Origin: an uncultured Nostocoides sp.
GTDB taxonomy: Bacteria > Actinomycetota > Actinomycetes > Actinomycetales > Dermatophilaceae
Assembly (NCBI GenBank): GCA_937873315.1
Contig: CALMQX010000034.1
Coordinates: 62,001-126,000, forward strand
Reading direction: 5' to 3'
Length of the DNA: 64,000 nt
The position numbers and the translations under genes were made by a program. Numbering within the stretch: the stretch's first letter is position 1; each line of letters starts with the position of its first letter. Below the pieces are notes generated by a model that saw only the letters and a list, made by a program, of their open reading frames with translations, did not search any database and was not told the origin of the DNA. Shown here one piece after another: positions 45,139 to 53,577 of this stretch.

Positions 45139-47133
45139 TCAATCGAGCGGAAGCGTGGAAGTGACGTTCAAGGGAACCCGGGCCACGATGCGCCATTGCC
45201 CGCCACGTCGCTCCGTGGTGACATCGCTGCCCAGCGCGCGGGCGCGCTCCCGCATGCTGATCAGCCCGAAACCATGGCCGAGGGCCACCTTGGCCTGGCC
45301 CAGCGGATTCGCCATGGTCAACACCACCTCGCCGTTCGAGACGTCGGCATCCATCAGGCAACTCGCGCCGACCGGTGAGTGCTTGAGCACATTGGTGCTC
45401 ATCTCGGTGGCGATCCGGGTGAATGAGGCCCTGGCGAGCGCGTCCAAGTCATCAATCGCCGGATCCACGCGCGCGGACACCGGATGTCCCGAGTCCCCCA
45501 GCACCCGGCGCACCTCGGCCAGCACATCGGAGGGTGCCCGGGACAGCGGAGCCGGGCTCTCGTCCGCCCCCACCTCGCCGAGTTGACTCGTGAGGTCATC
45601 CATCGACCGTCGCGCCGCCGACATCAGCGAGCGCATATCCGCCAGCGCTCCCCGCAGCGCGGCTTCATCGCCGACCCCGGAGATCGACAGACCCAGCAAG
45701 GTGATCCGCGTGAGATCGTGGCCGACCACGTCATGCAACTCGCGAGCGAGGTAATGGCGCTCGGCCACCCGCAGTCCTGCCCGCTCCAGAGCCAGCCGGC
45801 GAGCGGCCGTGGTCGAGGCGCGAAGGAAACGCAACTGGTTGCCCAAGACCAGGCCAACGATGTGGGCAAGGACGGCAGCCGCTACCGCGGCAACCACGAC
45901 CGGCACCGAAAGGGCGTCTCGCACGACCCAGAGGGTGACCACCATCGCGAGCACGGCATACCCGATGGCAACTAAACGACCCGAGCCGCGGATGCCCACG
46001 TACAGCCCGGCCACCCCCAGCGCCAAGGGCACGGCCCAGGTCGGGTCGGGTTGGATCGCAATGCAGCTGACCGCCACCGCGGACAGTGCCTCTCGTGGCC
46101 GCTGCCAGGCGGCCGCCCCCATGGCCGCGCATGTCGACAAGACCGCGGCCGCGGCCCACCCAGAGGTCACCTCGGGAACGGTCCATAGCGCCAGCGCACC
46201 CGCCACGATCACCGGCGTGAGTTTGACGGGGAGTGAGTCCAGCCAGGCCACGACTCGATGTGGGGACAGCGTGGTCTCGATGCCCTCCACTGCCGGGTCA
46301 TCCTGCTCGTCCGGACGCGTGAGCAAGCCCAAAGCCGCACGCAGTGCCCGCAGCGCCAAGCGGGCATCGGAGTCGACCTCGTCGAGCGTCGCCCTCATAG
46401 CGGGGGCACTCGCCCTCGCGGGGGTGGCCGCAATACTGCGTTCCGCCCGCTCAAGATACTCGCCGACGAGGCGCCGGATATCGGACGCAAGCTCGGCCCT
46501 GATCTGCGTCCTGATCTCCCGCGTTCGCGCAGCGGTTTCGCGGAGTTGTGCGGCAGATCGCCGTTGGTGCGCGAGCCACCACCTCGCCAGCAGGCCAGCC
46601 ACCAGGGCCACCGCAACGGAGACCGCCTGCGTGGTGGTCAACTCCACCGAGTCGAACGCGAACCACATCAGGGCAATGGCCCCACTGGCGAGCAGGAGAA
46701 GCGCGGCGAGGAAACGACGTGCCAGTACAGCGGCGCTCACCACCACTGCGACCACCAGCACGAAGACCTCTACCCCCACGAGCCGATGACGCGCCAGCAC
46801 CACCACCACGAGGGCGGTGGTCAAGCCCAACGCAAGACGGGCCCGCAGCCACATGATCGCTGCTAGCGCAGCCAAGCCCACCGCGTACTGAAAGGCATCC
46901 CACCCCTGCTGACCTCGGGCTGCGGCGTCCGGGTCAAAGGCGATGCCGGTCATGTCAAGGGCAACGAAAGCCAGGACGATCACGCGGACCACCCGCAGGA
47001 CTACGGAGGTCTCGGTGTGCACGCCACTGGGCACGTCCGAACTGGCCTCAAGCCGCGGCTCACGGCCTTCGACTTCTGCGGCGCCACCCCAAGACACGAG
47101 GCAAAGTCTAAGGTCGGCCACCGCAATCGTCAT
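45139..47133 (-). CDS. Two-module membrane histidine kinase
   Basis: 664 residues. Module 1: about five membrane helices (45-187), then residues ~207-272 that resemble a HisKA_3 dimerisation domain without the phosphoryl His (ELASDIRRLVGEYL) and with no ATPase after it. Module 2: about five helices (305-430), then an intact HisKA_3 site LARELHDVVGHDL (His467) and a HATPase domain with RIATEMSTNVLKHSP and GHGFGLISMRERARALG. The ATG overlaps the stop of the upstream degenerate kinase gene by 4 bp. Probable partner: the divergent LuxR regulator at 48087. It stands between ftsH and hpt, which are often adjacent in actinobacteria, so the locus looks inserted. Confidence 0.83.
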   Translation of the reverse strand: MTIAVADLRLCLVSWGGAAEVEGREPRLEASSDVPSGVHTETSVVLRVVRVIVLAFVALDMTGIAFDPDAAARGQQGWDAFQYAVGLAALAAIMWLRARLALGLTTALVVVVLARHRLVGVEVFVLVVAVVVSAAVLARRFLAALLLLASGAIALMWFAFDSVELTTTQAVSVAVALVAGLLARWWLAHQRRSAAQLRETAARTREIRTQIRAELASDIRRLVGEYLERAERSIAATPARASAPAMRATLDEVDSDARLALRALRAALGLLTRPDEQDDPAVEGIETTLSPHRVVAWLDSLPVKLTPVIVAGALALWTVPEVTSGWAAAAVLSTCAAMGAAAWQRPREALSAVAVSCIAIQPDPTWAVPLALGVAGLYVGIRGSGRLVAIGYAVLAMVVTLWVVRDALSVPVVVAAVAAAVLAHIVGLVLGNQLRFLRASTTAARRLALERAGLRVAERHYLARELHDVVGHDLTRITLLGLSISGVGDEAALRGALADMRSLMSAARRSMDDLTSQLGEVGADESPAPLSRAPSDVLAEVRRVLGDSGHPVSARVDPAIDDLDALARASFTRIATEMSTNVLKHSPVGASCLMDADVSNGEVVLTMANPLGQAKVALGHGFGLISMRERARALGSDVTTERRGGQWRIVARVPLNVTSTLPLD

Positions 47134-47774
47134 CGAGGCAGCCAGCCAGCGATGCGATGGCCAACCGGCAGCCGACCCTCATCGACTGCTAGCGCGCCGC
47201 CCAAGCCGCGCCACCGTTCCCTGAGCGAGGACCACGCCGAACTCTCGGTCAGGGCTTCGGCAATCCCTGGCCCGGTGATCTCAAGATCGACCACAACAGG
47301 TCCGGCGCCGAGCACGAGCGTGACCTCTGAGCCGGGACGCCACTTCGAAGAGCCCTCGGTCACCGGGCCTTCCACAAACCACCCCTCGGTCACGGCGCCG
47401 ACCGTCCGAGCAAGCAAGGTCTTGATGGTCAGAGCCAGACCGTGAGCGTCGGCATCAACCCTGGTGACGAGCGGCAACCCGAGTCCGCTGGCCCGCAGTT
47501 GGAAGGTTGCGATCGCAACCGACAGTTCTTCAGGCGGCGGACGATTCGGGTCGGCGCCGAGGACTCGTCGCGCTAGACGGGCCTGCTCGAGAGCCCGGCG
47601 AAGTGGCTCTGCCCGGGCCTGCCCCGGGCCGTCCGAGGCGCCCACTTGCTCAACGAGGAGTACCGGCAAGAGTTGATGAATGAGATCGTCGATGACGTCA
47701 GCGACGAGCTCCGAGTCATTGCCCGCAAAGCCGAGCCCACGATCCTCTGCGCTGCGCCGATCTTCAGCAGCCAC
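47130..47774 (-). CDS. Degenerate histidine-kinase core protein (pseudokinase)
   Basis: 214 residues, no membrane helix. Residues ~20-75 recall a HisKA_3 helical pair (LVADVIDDLIHQLLPVLLVEQ, ALEQARLARRVLG). Residues ~85-214 have the order of a HATPase domain, ending LRERWRGLGGALAVDEGRLPVGHRIAGWLP, the usual GLxxMRERxxxLGG region. The N-box Asn, an ATP-binding DxGxG and the G2 box are not intact (VVVDLEITGPG). I do not recognise a named family. It starts with GTG 9 bp after the secreted peptide gene and is coupled to the kinase gene, so a regulatory or scaffold role is likely. Confidence 0.6.
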   Translation of the reverse strand: MAAEDRRSAEDRGLGFAGNDSELVADVIDDLIHQLLPVLLVEQVGASDGPGQARAEPLRRALEQARLARRVLGADPNRPPPEELSVAIATFQLRASGLGLPLVTRVDADAHGLALTIKTLLARTVGAVTEGWFVEGPVTEGSSKWRPGSEVTLVLGAGPVVVDLEITGPGIAEALTESSAWSSLRERWRGLGGALAVDEGRLPVGHRIAGWLPR

Positions 47775-47783
47775 CGGCGTTTC

Positions 47784-47954
47784 TCAGCCGCAGGTGCGCA
47801 GGAGGCGGCAGAACCAACCGTTTGTCACGTGGATCACCGGACTGATGCTTGCTCCGGCAGTTGGCTGGCTTGCCGCCTGGCTTGCCGCGGCCGGGGCGAC
47901 CAGGCCCACGGACATGAGCGCGATAACCGCGATAGAACGAACTGACACCTTCAT
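47784..47954 (-). CDS. Small secreted two-cysteine peptide (putative signal)
   Basis: 56 residues. MKVSVRS, then the hydrophobic IAVIALMSVGLVAPAAA form a clear secretion signal with cleavage likely around residues 24-28. The mature part is ~28-32 residues and ends TNGWFCRLLRTCG, with Cys49 and Cys55 able to close a 7-residue ring. A GGGGGGAG stretch precedes the ATG closely; a GTG at 48002 would add 16 residues before the signal and is less likely. It is first in an operon with the degenerate kinase and membrane kinase genes. No peptidase, transporter or modification enzyme is next to it. Confidence 0.65.
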   Translation of the reverse strand: MKVSVRSIAVIALMSVGLVAPAAASQAASQPTAGASISPVIHVTNGWFCRLLRTCG

Positions 47955-48086
47955 GGTCTCCCCCCGGAGAGTTTCTGCGTGGACCGTCACCACGTCTTGC
48001 ACAGCAACTCTTGCGGGCGCAGGTACGGCGCCACTACTAACCTTCGGCCAGGCTCAGCCGGGGCAGCGATGCGGCATACTGCGGCT

Positions 48087-48758
48087 ATGGCGGGGGTGCG
48101 CGTCCTGGTGGTGGACGACGATATTGCGGTTCGTGCTGCGCTGATGGGCTTTATCGACCGACAAGACGGCTACGCCGTGGTCGGGCAGGCCGAGAATGGC
48201 GCGCAGGGGGTCGAGGAGTTCACTCGTCTGCGCCCAGATCTGGTGATGATGGACCTACAGATGCCCGTCCTTGATGGCATCGGCGCGATCAGGGCCATTC
48301 GAGAGCTCGACCGTGTGGCCAAGATCGTGGCGCTGACCACCTTCGACGGCCGGGATCATGTTGTGGCGGCGCTACGAGCGGGCGCTTCCGGCTACCTGCT
48401 CAAGGACACCTCCGCCGCCGATCTCGTGATCGCGCTGGGGCAGGCATTGGTCGGCGAGATGCCGCTTTCCCCGGCAATCCGACACGCACTGGTGACCGCG
48501 GTCGTCGAAGAGCGCCCCAAGCCCGTGACCGGAGACAACCCGCTCACCGCGCGCCAGAGCGAGCTCGTGGGCTGGTTGGCTCAGGGCTTGACCAATGCGC
48601 AGATCGGCCGCCGGATGTACCTCTCGGAGGGATCGGTCAAGCAGTACTTGCAGCAGATCGGCGAGCGTCTCGGGGTGAGTTCACGAACCCAGATCCTGAT
48701 CCGAGGCGTGCAACTCGGGATCGTGGATCCGGACAAGGCCTTGGCCGACGAGCAGTAG
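48087..48758 (+). CDS. LuxR/NarL-type response regulator
   Basis: 223 residues. Receiver domain: VRVLVVDDDIAVRAAL, phosphorylation site Asp56 in DLVMMDLQMPVLDG, Thr in VALTTFDG, Lys in GYLLKDTSAADL. DNA-binding domain: LTARQSELVGWLAQGLTNAQIGRRMYLSEGSVKQYLQQIGERLGVSSRTQ. CATACT (48075-48080) ends 6 bases before the ATG and overlaps the octamer CGGCATAC (48072-48079). It is divergent from the peptide/kinase operon, the expected layout for its cognate sensor and target. Confidence 0.9.
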   Translation: MAGVRVLVVDDDIAVRAALMGFIDRQDGYAVVGQAENGAQGVEEFTRLRPDLVMMDLQMPVLDGIGAIRAIRELDRVAKIVALTTFDGRDHVVAALRAGASGYLLKDTSAADLVIALGQALVGEMPLSPAIRHALVTAVVEERPKPVTGDNPLTARQSELVGWLAQGLTNAQIGRRMYLSEGSVKQYLQQIGERLGVSSRTQILIRGVQLGIVDPDKALADEQ

Positions 48759-48780
48759 CCGAGCAGGGCAGCGCGGCCGG

Positions 48781-49332
48781 CTAACTGTAGACGTGTGGCG
48801 CTAGCGTGCCGACACATCGCAATCCGCGGTAGGCCTCGGCATAGTCCAGCCCGTAGCCCACCACGAACTCGTTGGGGATATCGAAGCCCACCCAGCGCAC
48901 GTCGACATCGACCTTGGCGGCCTCGGGCTTGCGCAGGAGCGTGCAAATGGCCACGGAGGCGGGATGGCGCGACTCCAGATTGGCCTTGATCCACGACAGC
49001 GTGAGGCCGGAGTCGACGATGTCCTCGACGATGAGCACGTGCTTGCCGGTGATGTCGACGTCGAGGTCCTTGAGGATCCGCACGACGCCGCTGGACTTAG
49101 TGCCCGACCCGTAGGAGGAGACCGCCATCCAGTCCACCGGCACCGAGATGGGCAGAGCTCGCTGCAGATCGGCCATCACCTGGACCGCTCCCTTGAGAAT
49201 CCCCACCAGCAACAGATCCTTGCCGGCATACTCGGCGACGACCTCCCCGGCGAGCTCATCGAGCCGGGCGCGGATCTGCTCCTCGGTGATGAGGACATTG
49301 GACAGGTGGTCTCCCATGTGGCTGGCGTCCAC
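48781..49332 (-). CDS. hpt: Hpt, hypoxanthine phosphoribosyltransferase
   Basis: 183 residues; salvages hypoxanthine and guanine with PRPP. LLVGILKGAVQVMADL, VDWMAVSSYGSGTKSSG, VLIVEDIVDSGLTLSWI (PRPP motif) and WVGFDIPNEFVVGYGLDYAEAYRGL are canonical. GTG 49332 is chosen because AAGGAG lies 5 bases upstream; an ATG five codons inside is possible. Confidence 0.95.
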   Translation of the reverse strand: MDASHMGDHLSNVLITEEQIRARLDELAGEVVAEYAGKDLLLVGILKGAVQVMADLQRALPISVPVDWMAVSSYGSGTKSSGVVRILKDLDVDITGKHVLIVEDIVDSGLTLSWIKANLESRHPASVAICTLLRKPEAAKVDVDVRWVGFDIPNEFVVGYGLDYAEAYRGLRCVGTLAPHVYS

Positions 49333-49368
49333 GGGTGCTCCTTTGGCGAGGTCGGCTGCAGGACCTAT

Positions 49369-50346
49369 TCAACCCGACGCGGGCGGTCCTAGGTGAACGC
49401 TTCCTGCCGCTCGGGCAACCCGCAGGTCGCCAGGCATGTGCAGCGGGCCTTGTCCGCGCCACTCCGTGAGCAGTCGATCGCACGCATCGGTATGCCGGGT
49501 GCTCACCTGACCGGCCGGCGCACCGGCCGCGATCAATAGCCGCCGCCAGACGCGGGTTCGCAGTGGCAGCGGGTGGGCCAATAGTTGCTCGATTCGCCAG
49601 GGGCCGCCTCCCAGGTGAGCCGTGGCGTCATCGGCCAGCTCATCCAGCAGGTCGGCATCGGCCCGCAACTGGCTGGCAGTGCGGGCCAGCGCCGAGATGA
49701 CCCCGGGGCCAAGATCGCGCTCGAGATCGACGAGGGCAGCCCGAGCCCGAACCCGGGCGAATGCCGGGTCCGCATTCATCGGATCGTCCCACCAGGGCAG
49801 ATTCTCGGCCTCACAAACGATGCGGGTGTCGTCGCGCTCGATGTCCAAGAGCGGGCGGCGATAGCGACCACGGGCACGCGGCATACCCGACAGTGAGCGC
49901 AGGCCCGAGCCGCGAGCAAGGCCGAGGAGCACCTGCTCGGCCTGGTCCTCGCGGGTATGTCCGAGGAGGATCAGGCTCGCGCCAAGCCGGTCCGCCGCCT
50001 CGTCGAGCGCCCGGTATCGGGCCTCCCGAGCGGCAGCCTCCAGGCCCGCGCCGCTCTCGCGGACCTCGACGCAGGCGATCTCGACGGGGTCCAGGCCCAA
50101 TCCGGGTGCCCGCTCGGAGGCGGTTCGGGCAACCTCACCCGAGTCCGCTAGCAGGCCGTGATCGACGATGATCGCGCCAGCCCGAAGACCCAGGGCGGCG
50201 GCCTCGAGTCCGGTCGCGAAGGCGAGCGCGGTCGAGTCCGCGCCACCGCTCAGGGCAACCAAGACCAGGTCGTGAGGCGAACATTCGAATAGCGTTGCCC
50301 GCACGGCGGCGCGGATCGCGAGAACCGATGGCGAGACTCCCGACAT
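49369..50346 (-). CDS. tilS: TilS, tRNA(Ile)-lysidine synthetase
   Basis: 325 residues; converts C34 of tRNA-Ile(CAU) to lysidine so that it reads AUA. The PP-loop is LVALSGGADSTALAF (SGGADS at 33-38), followed by LLGHTREDQAEQVLLGLARGSGLRSLSGM and PLLDIERDD. The length and single N-terminal catalytic domain with a short C-terminal part fit the actinobacterial form. 36 bp upstream of hpt in the same direction. Confidence 0.94.
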   Translation of the reverse strand: MSGVSPSVLAIRAAVRATLFECSPHDLVLVALSGGADSTALAFATGLEAAALGLRAGAIIVDHGLLADSGEVARTASERAPGLGLDPVEIACVEVRESGAGLEAAAREARYRALDEAADRLGASLILLGHTREDQAEQVLLGLARGSGLRSLSGMPRARGRYRRPLLDIERDDTRIVCEAENLPWWDDPMNADPAFARVRARAALVDLERDLGPGVISALARTASQLRADADLLDELADDATAHLGGGPWRIEQLLAHPLPLRTRVWRRLLIAAGAPAGQVSTRHTDACDRLLTEWRGQGPLHMPGDLRVARAAGSVHLGPPASG

Positions 50347-50358
50347 GCGTCCAGTCTG

Positions 50359-51393
50359 TCAGCCGTGAACGCGCCGGACCCAGGATGCCGGATCGGTGAT
50401 CTCGGCTGCCAGCGGCAGATTCGCCGGTGAGGCCCAGACCGCGTTGAAGCCATCCACCCCGACGCTGGCGTGCACGGCCCGGACAAAGGCGGCGCCATCG
50501 CGGTACTGCCGCATCTTGGCTTCAAGGCCCAGCAGTCGCCGCAGAAGTCGGTCGGCCGCACCGGCCCCCTTGCGGCGTTCGGTGAACTTCGCGCGGATCG
50601 CGGCCACACTGGGAATGTACGTCGGGCCAACGTCGTCCATCACCACATCGGCATGTCCTTCGAGCAAGGACATCACCGCGGTGAGCGCTGCCATCCGGTC
50701 GCGCTGCTCAGGGGTGGTGAAGAGTCCCGCCACCCCCAGGCCACCAGACCCCAGGGCCTCGGGGAGCCGTTGCGAGAGTGACCGGGTGAGCTCCGCAATC
50801 CGTTCCGTGTCGGGGGCGAGGTCGACTGCCAGGGAGCGAGCCTGCGTGATCAGGTGCTCACGAAGCCAAGGGTTCGCGGTGAACTGGACCCGGTGGGTCT
50901 CCTCGTGCATGCACACCCACAGCCGGAAGTCCGCAAGATCGACGTCGAGATCCTGCGCTACCGCCATGATGTTCGGGGCGATCAGCATCAGGGCCGGGGT
51001 TCCATCGGGGGCCAGGTCGTATTGGCCGAGCACCTTGGAGGCCATGAAGGCCAGCAACGCCCCAGCCTCAGCGCCGGTCACCTTGCCCCCGATCGCGGCC
51101 GCGGTGGCGGAGGGGATCCGCTCACCCGTGATCCGATCGAAGGCTGGCTCGAGCAGCGCACGCATGGAGTCCGCGTTCATCGCGATCCAGGTGGCCCGGT
51201 CCACCACCAGGGCCTGCGGTGCATCGGCCGGGGTCGCCAGGCGCGAGGTCTGGGCGACCGGTCCGATGGCCCGCCGAGCGGCCTCGCGGATCGCGGCGAC
51301 CTCATCGGCGGCTTGGTCGGGGGTCACCACGGGACCAGCCGGAACCAAGGTCCGGCCGGTGGCCTTGGCGAACTCCCAGTCGACGTACCCCAC
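50359..51393 (-). CDS. DUF2342 zinc-dependent metalloprotease-like protein
   Basis: 344 residues. LWVCMHEETHRVQFTANPWLREHL holds an HExTH zinc site, and LEGHADVVMDDVG supplies the likely third-ligand region. This is the actinobacterial family often labelled zinc-dependent metalloprotease or F420-biosynthesis-associated; the substrate is not known. GTG 51393 is preferred to the upstream GTG at 51429 because AAGGAG lies 6 bases before it and it avoids overlapping dacB. It is downstream of dacB by 22 bp. Confidence 0.82.
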   Translation of the reverse strand: MGYVDWEFAKATGRTLVPAGPVVTPDQAADEVAAIREAARRAIGPVAQTSRLATPADAPQALVVDRATWIAMNADSMRALLEPAFDRITGERIPSATAAAIGGKVTGAEAGALLAFMASKVLGQYDLAPDGTPALMLIAPNIMAVAQDLDVDLADFRLWVCMHEETHRVQFTANPWLREHLITQARSLAVDLAPDTERIAELTRSLSQRLPEALGSGGLGVAGLFTTPEQRDRMAALTAVMSLLEGHADVVMDDVGPTYIPSVAAIRAKFTERRKGAGAADRLLRRLLGLEAKMRQYRDGAAFVRAVHASVGVDGFNAVWASPANLPLAAEITDPASWVRRVHG

Positions 51394-51415
51394 CTGTGAC
51401 TCCTTGCTTGTCCGT

Positions 51416-52840
51416 TTAGCGGCAACCACACTCGGTCAGTACGGCAGCGAAGCGGTCCAACGCCGCCCGGGCGGGTTCCGTTCCCTCCCAACCTCCCGTG
51501 TGGTCGGCTAGCACGGTGAAGAGCAAAGGTCGGCCGTCCTGGGTGACCGTCCAGCCAGCCAGGTTGGATGTCCCGATCAGGGTGCCGGTCTTTGCCCGAG
51601 GAATGCCGCGAACGGCCTCCCCGTCCGGCCCGGCAAATCGTTTGTCGAGCGTGCCACTCAACCCCGAGATCGGCAAGTCAGCCAACAGCGAGCGCAGCGG
51701 CGGCAACCGATCGCTCGCCGCCAGCGCGAGCACCTCGGAGATGGTGCGCGTGGTGGCCTGCTGTCCGCGGGTCAGCCCGCTGGTGTCCTTGATATCGAGC
51801 CCCGAGATCGAGATTCCCAGCTCGGGAAGTCGCTTGCTGACGAAGCCCGCGGCATCGGTGACCGTCGGCGCTGGCTCGTTGGCCAGATAGGTCGTCATCC
51901 GCACCAGTGACTCGATCAGGGCGTTATCGCTTTCCTCGAGGGCGTAGGCGAGGACGTCGTGGAGTGATGCTCCCCGCCGAGCACTGACCTCGTCGCCGGA
52001 CAACTCGCCCACCGCCTGGGTCGGGGCGCCCTTCACCGTGATCCCCCGGCTGCTCAGAGCCTTGCCGAAGGCCGTCAGCGCATTCATGGCGGGATCCGAC
52101 ACCGCCGGCACGCCCGGCTCCGGCCGATCCTTGGCAAGCCCGATCATCGTGATCGGGACCGCGGAACCCGACGTGAAGTCGGCATTCTCCCAGCCCTTGG
52201 GGCGAGCCTCGCCGCTGGCGAAGGTGTCATCGATGCGCAGGGCGACCGTGTCCAGCCCGGCTGAAGCCAAGAAGGTGACCGTGTCCTCGGCGAGATCGGC
52301 GATGCCGACGCGGCCCACCACGGCAGAGGCTTTGCCCTTGCCTGCCGCGAGAAGCAGATCCCCACCGGCGACCAAGGTGACGGTGCCCGAGGTCTTGTCG
52401 ACCCAGACCCGAGTCACGCTCGTGGGCTCGGCGGGAATGGTGTCGACGATCACGGCAGCCGCGAGCAATTTCACCAGCGAGGCCGGGGTCCTCGGTGTCG
52501 ACGCGCCCACGGCATACAGCTCCTTGCCCGTGACGGCATCCCGAACGCTGGCGCCGACCGAACCCCCCAGTCGTTGGTCGGCGACGACCGGGTCCAAAGC
52601 GGCGGCGAGCCCCGCGGCGGTCGGGATCGGAGCGCGCGCGGCCGCCTTAAGGGTCGGCGCGGGCGCCGCCACCGGGATCACGGCCGAGCTGCTGGGAGTG
52701 GGCGCGGCTGACGCCGATGACGCCGCCGCCACTGGTGCCAGCGTGATGATGCCGGGCACGAGATCGTAGGCATCGGCCACGGCATAGCCGCCCAATCCGA
52801 GCGCGCCCACCAAGCCGATCACGATCGGCGTGCGTCGCAT
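51416..52840 (-). CDS. dacB: D-alanyl-D-alanine carboxypeptidase/endopeptidase (PBP4, peptidase S13)
   Basis: 474 residues exported by an N-terminal signal-anchor (about 5-28), then an Ala/Pro linker to ~75. The penicillin-binding triad is SLVK (121-124), SDN in LEESDNALIESL, and KTG in RAKTGTLIGTSNLAG. It trims or cleaves peptidoglycan peptides outside the membrane. ATG 52840 is the natural start of the signal; the in-frame 52870 start would add ten residues. Confidence 0.93.
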   Translation of the reverse strand: MRRTPIVIGLVGALGLGGYAVADAYDLVPGIITLAPVAAASSASAAPTPSSSAVIPVAAPAPTLKAAARAPIPTAAGLAAALDPVVADQRLGGSVGASVRDAVTGKELYAVGASTPRTPASLVKLLAAAVIVDTIPAEPTSVTRVWVDKTSGTVTLVAGGDLLLAAGKGKASAVVGRVGIADLAEDTVTFLASAGLDTVALRIDDTFASGEARPKGWENADFTSGSAVPITMIGLAKDRPEPGVPAVSDPAMNALTAFGKALSSRGITVKGAPTQAVGELSGDEVSARRGASLHDVLAYALEESDNALIESLVRMTTYLANEPAPTVTDAAGFVSKRLPELGISISGLDIKDTSGLTRGQQATTRTISEVLALAASDRLPPLRSLLADLPISGLSGTLDKRFAGPDGEAVRGIPRAKTGTLIGTSNLAGWTVTQDGRPLLFTVLADHTGGWEGTEPARAALDRFAAVLTECGCR

Positions 52841-52935
52841 GGGTAGCCTTTCGTCAACAGGGCGGTGCATAGGAGAGACTTGTCGAGCCTAATGACCCGC
52901 CACGAGCAGCACTATCTGAGCCAGAAGGGCCTTCC

Positions 52936-53556
52936 ATGGAGTTCGACGTCACGATCGAGATCCCCAAGGGACACCGCAACAAGTATGAGGTCGACCACGA
53001 GACAGGTCGCATCCGCTTGGACCGGCTGCTCTTCACCTCGATGGCCTACCCCTCGGACTATGGCTATGTCGAGGACTCGCTCGGTGAGGACGGCGACCCC
53101 TTGGACGCCTTGGTCCTGCTGGATGAGCCGACCTGGCCGGGATGCCTGGTGCGAGCCCGCCCGATCGGCATGTTCCACATGCGCGACGAGGCTGGCGGCG
53201 ACGACAAGATCCTGTGCATTCCCGCTGGCGACCCGCGCAAGTCACACATCACCGAGCTCGAGCACCTGAGCAAGTTCGACATCCTGGAGATCCAGCACTT
53301 CTTCGAGACCTACAAGGACCTGGAGCCCGGCAAATCTGTCGAAGGCGCACACTGGTTGGGCCGTGAGGCCGCCGAGAAGTGCGTCGATGAGGCGGTCGCA
53401 CGGGCCACCGCGGCCGGGATGAGCACCGCGCGTTGGCGGCTGCCGCAGTCCCACGGGCAGGCGGCCGGGCACGCTCCTTCCGCCGAGGTCAAGGTCTTGG
53501 AGGAGCACCAGACTCGGGTCGAGATTGCCACGCCTGATCGCCCGCTGACGGACTGA
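52936..53556 (+). CDS. ppa: Inorganic pyrophosphatase (family I)
   Basis: 206 residues. It shows [56 protein letters not shown] (the DGDPLD metal site), and [20 protein letters not shown]. It hydrolyses pyrophosphate from biosynthetic reactions. The chain is about 35-40 residues longer than typical, with a C-terminal tail after the conserved domain ([19 protein letters not shown]). AGAAGGG precedes the ATG. Confidence 0.95.
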   Translation: MEFDVTIEIPKGHRNKYEVDHETGRIRLDRLLFTSMAYPSDYGYVEDSLGEDGDPLDALVLLDEPTWPGCLVRARPIGMFHMRDEAGGDDKILCIPAGDPRKSHITELEHLSKFDILEIQHFFETYKDLEPGKSVEGAHWLGREAAEKCVDEAVARATAAGMSTARWRLPQSHGQAAGHAPSAEVKVLEEHQTRVEIATPDRPLTD

Positions 53557-53577
53557 GGCGCGCCAGCGCTTGGTCTC

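Noticed and set aside
42690..45164. Very long plus-strand open frame (over 800 codons) opposite ftsH and folE
   Set aside because: It is the mirror of two certain genes; its composition is low-hydrophobic and Gly/Arg/His-rich as expected from antisense reading of high-G+C codons.
47955..48002. Longer start (GTG 48002) for the secreted peptide
   Set aside because: It would bury the signal peptide behind 16 polar residues; ATG 47954 has a purine-rich site just upstream.
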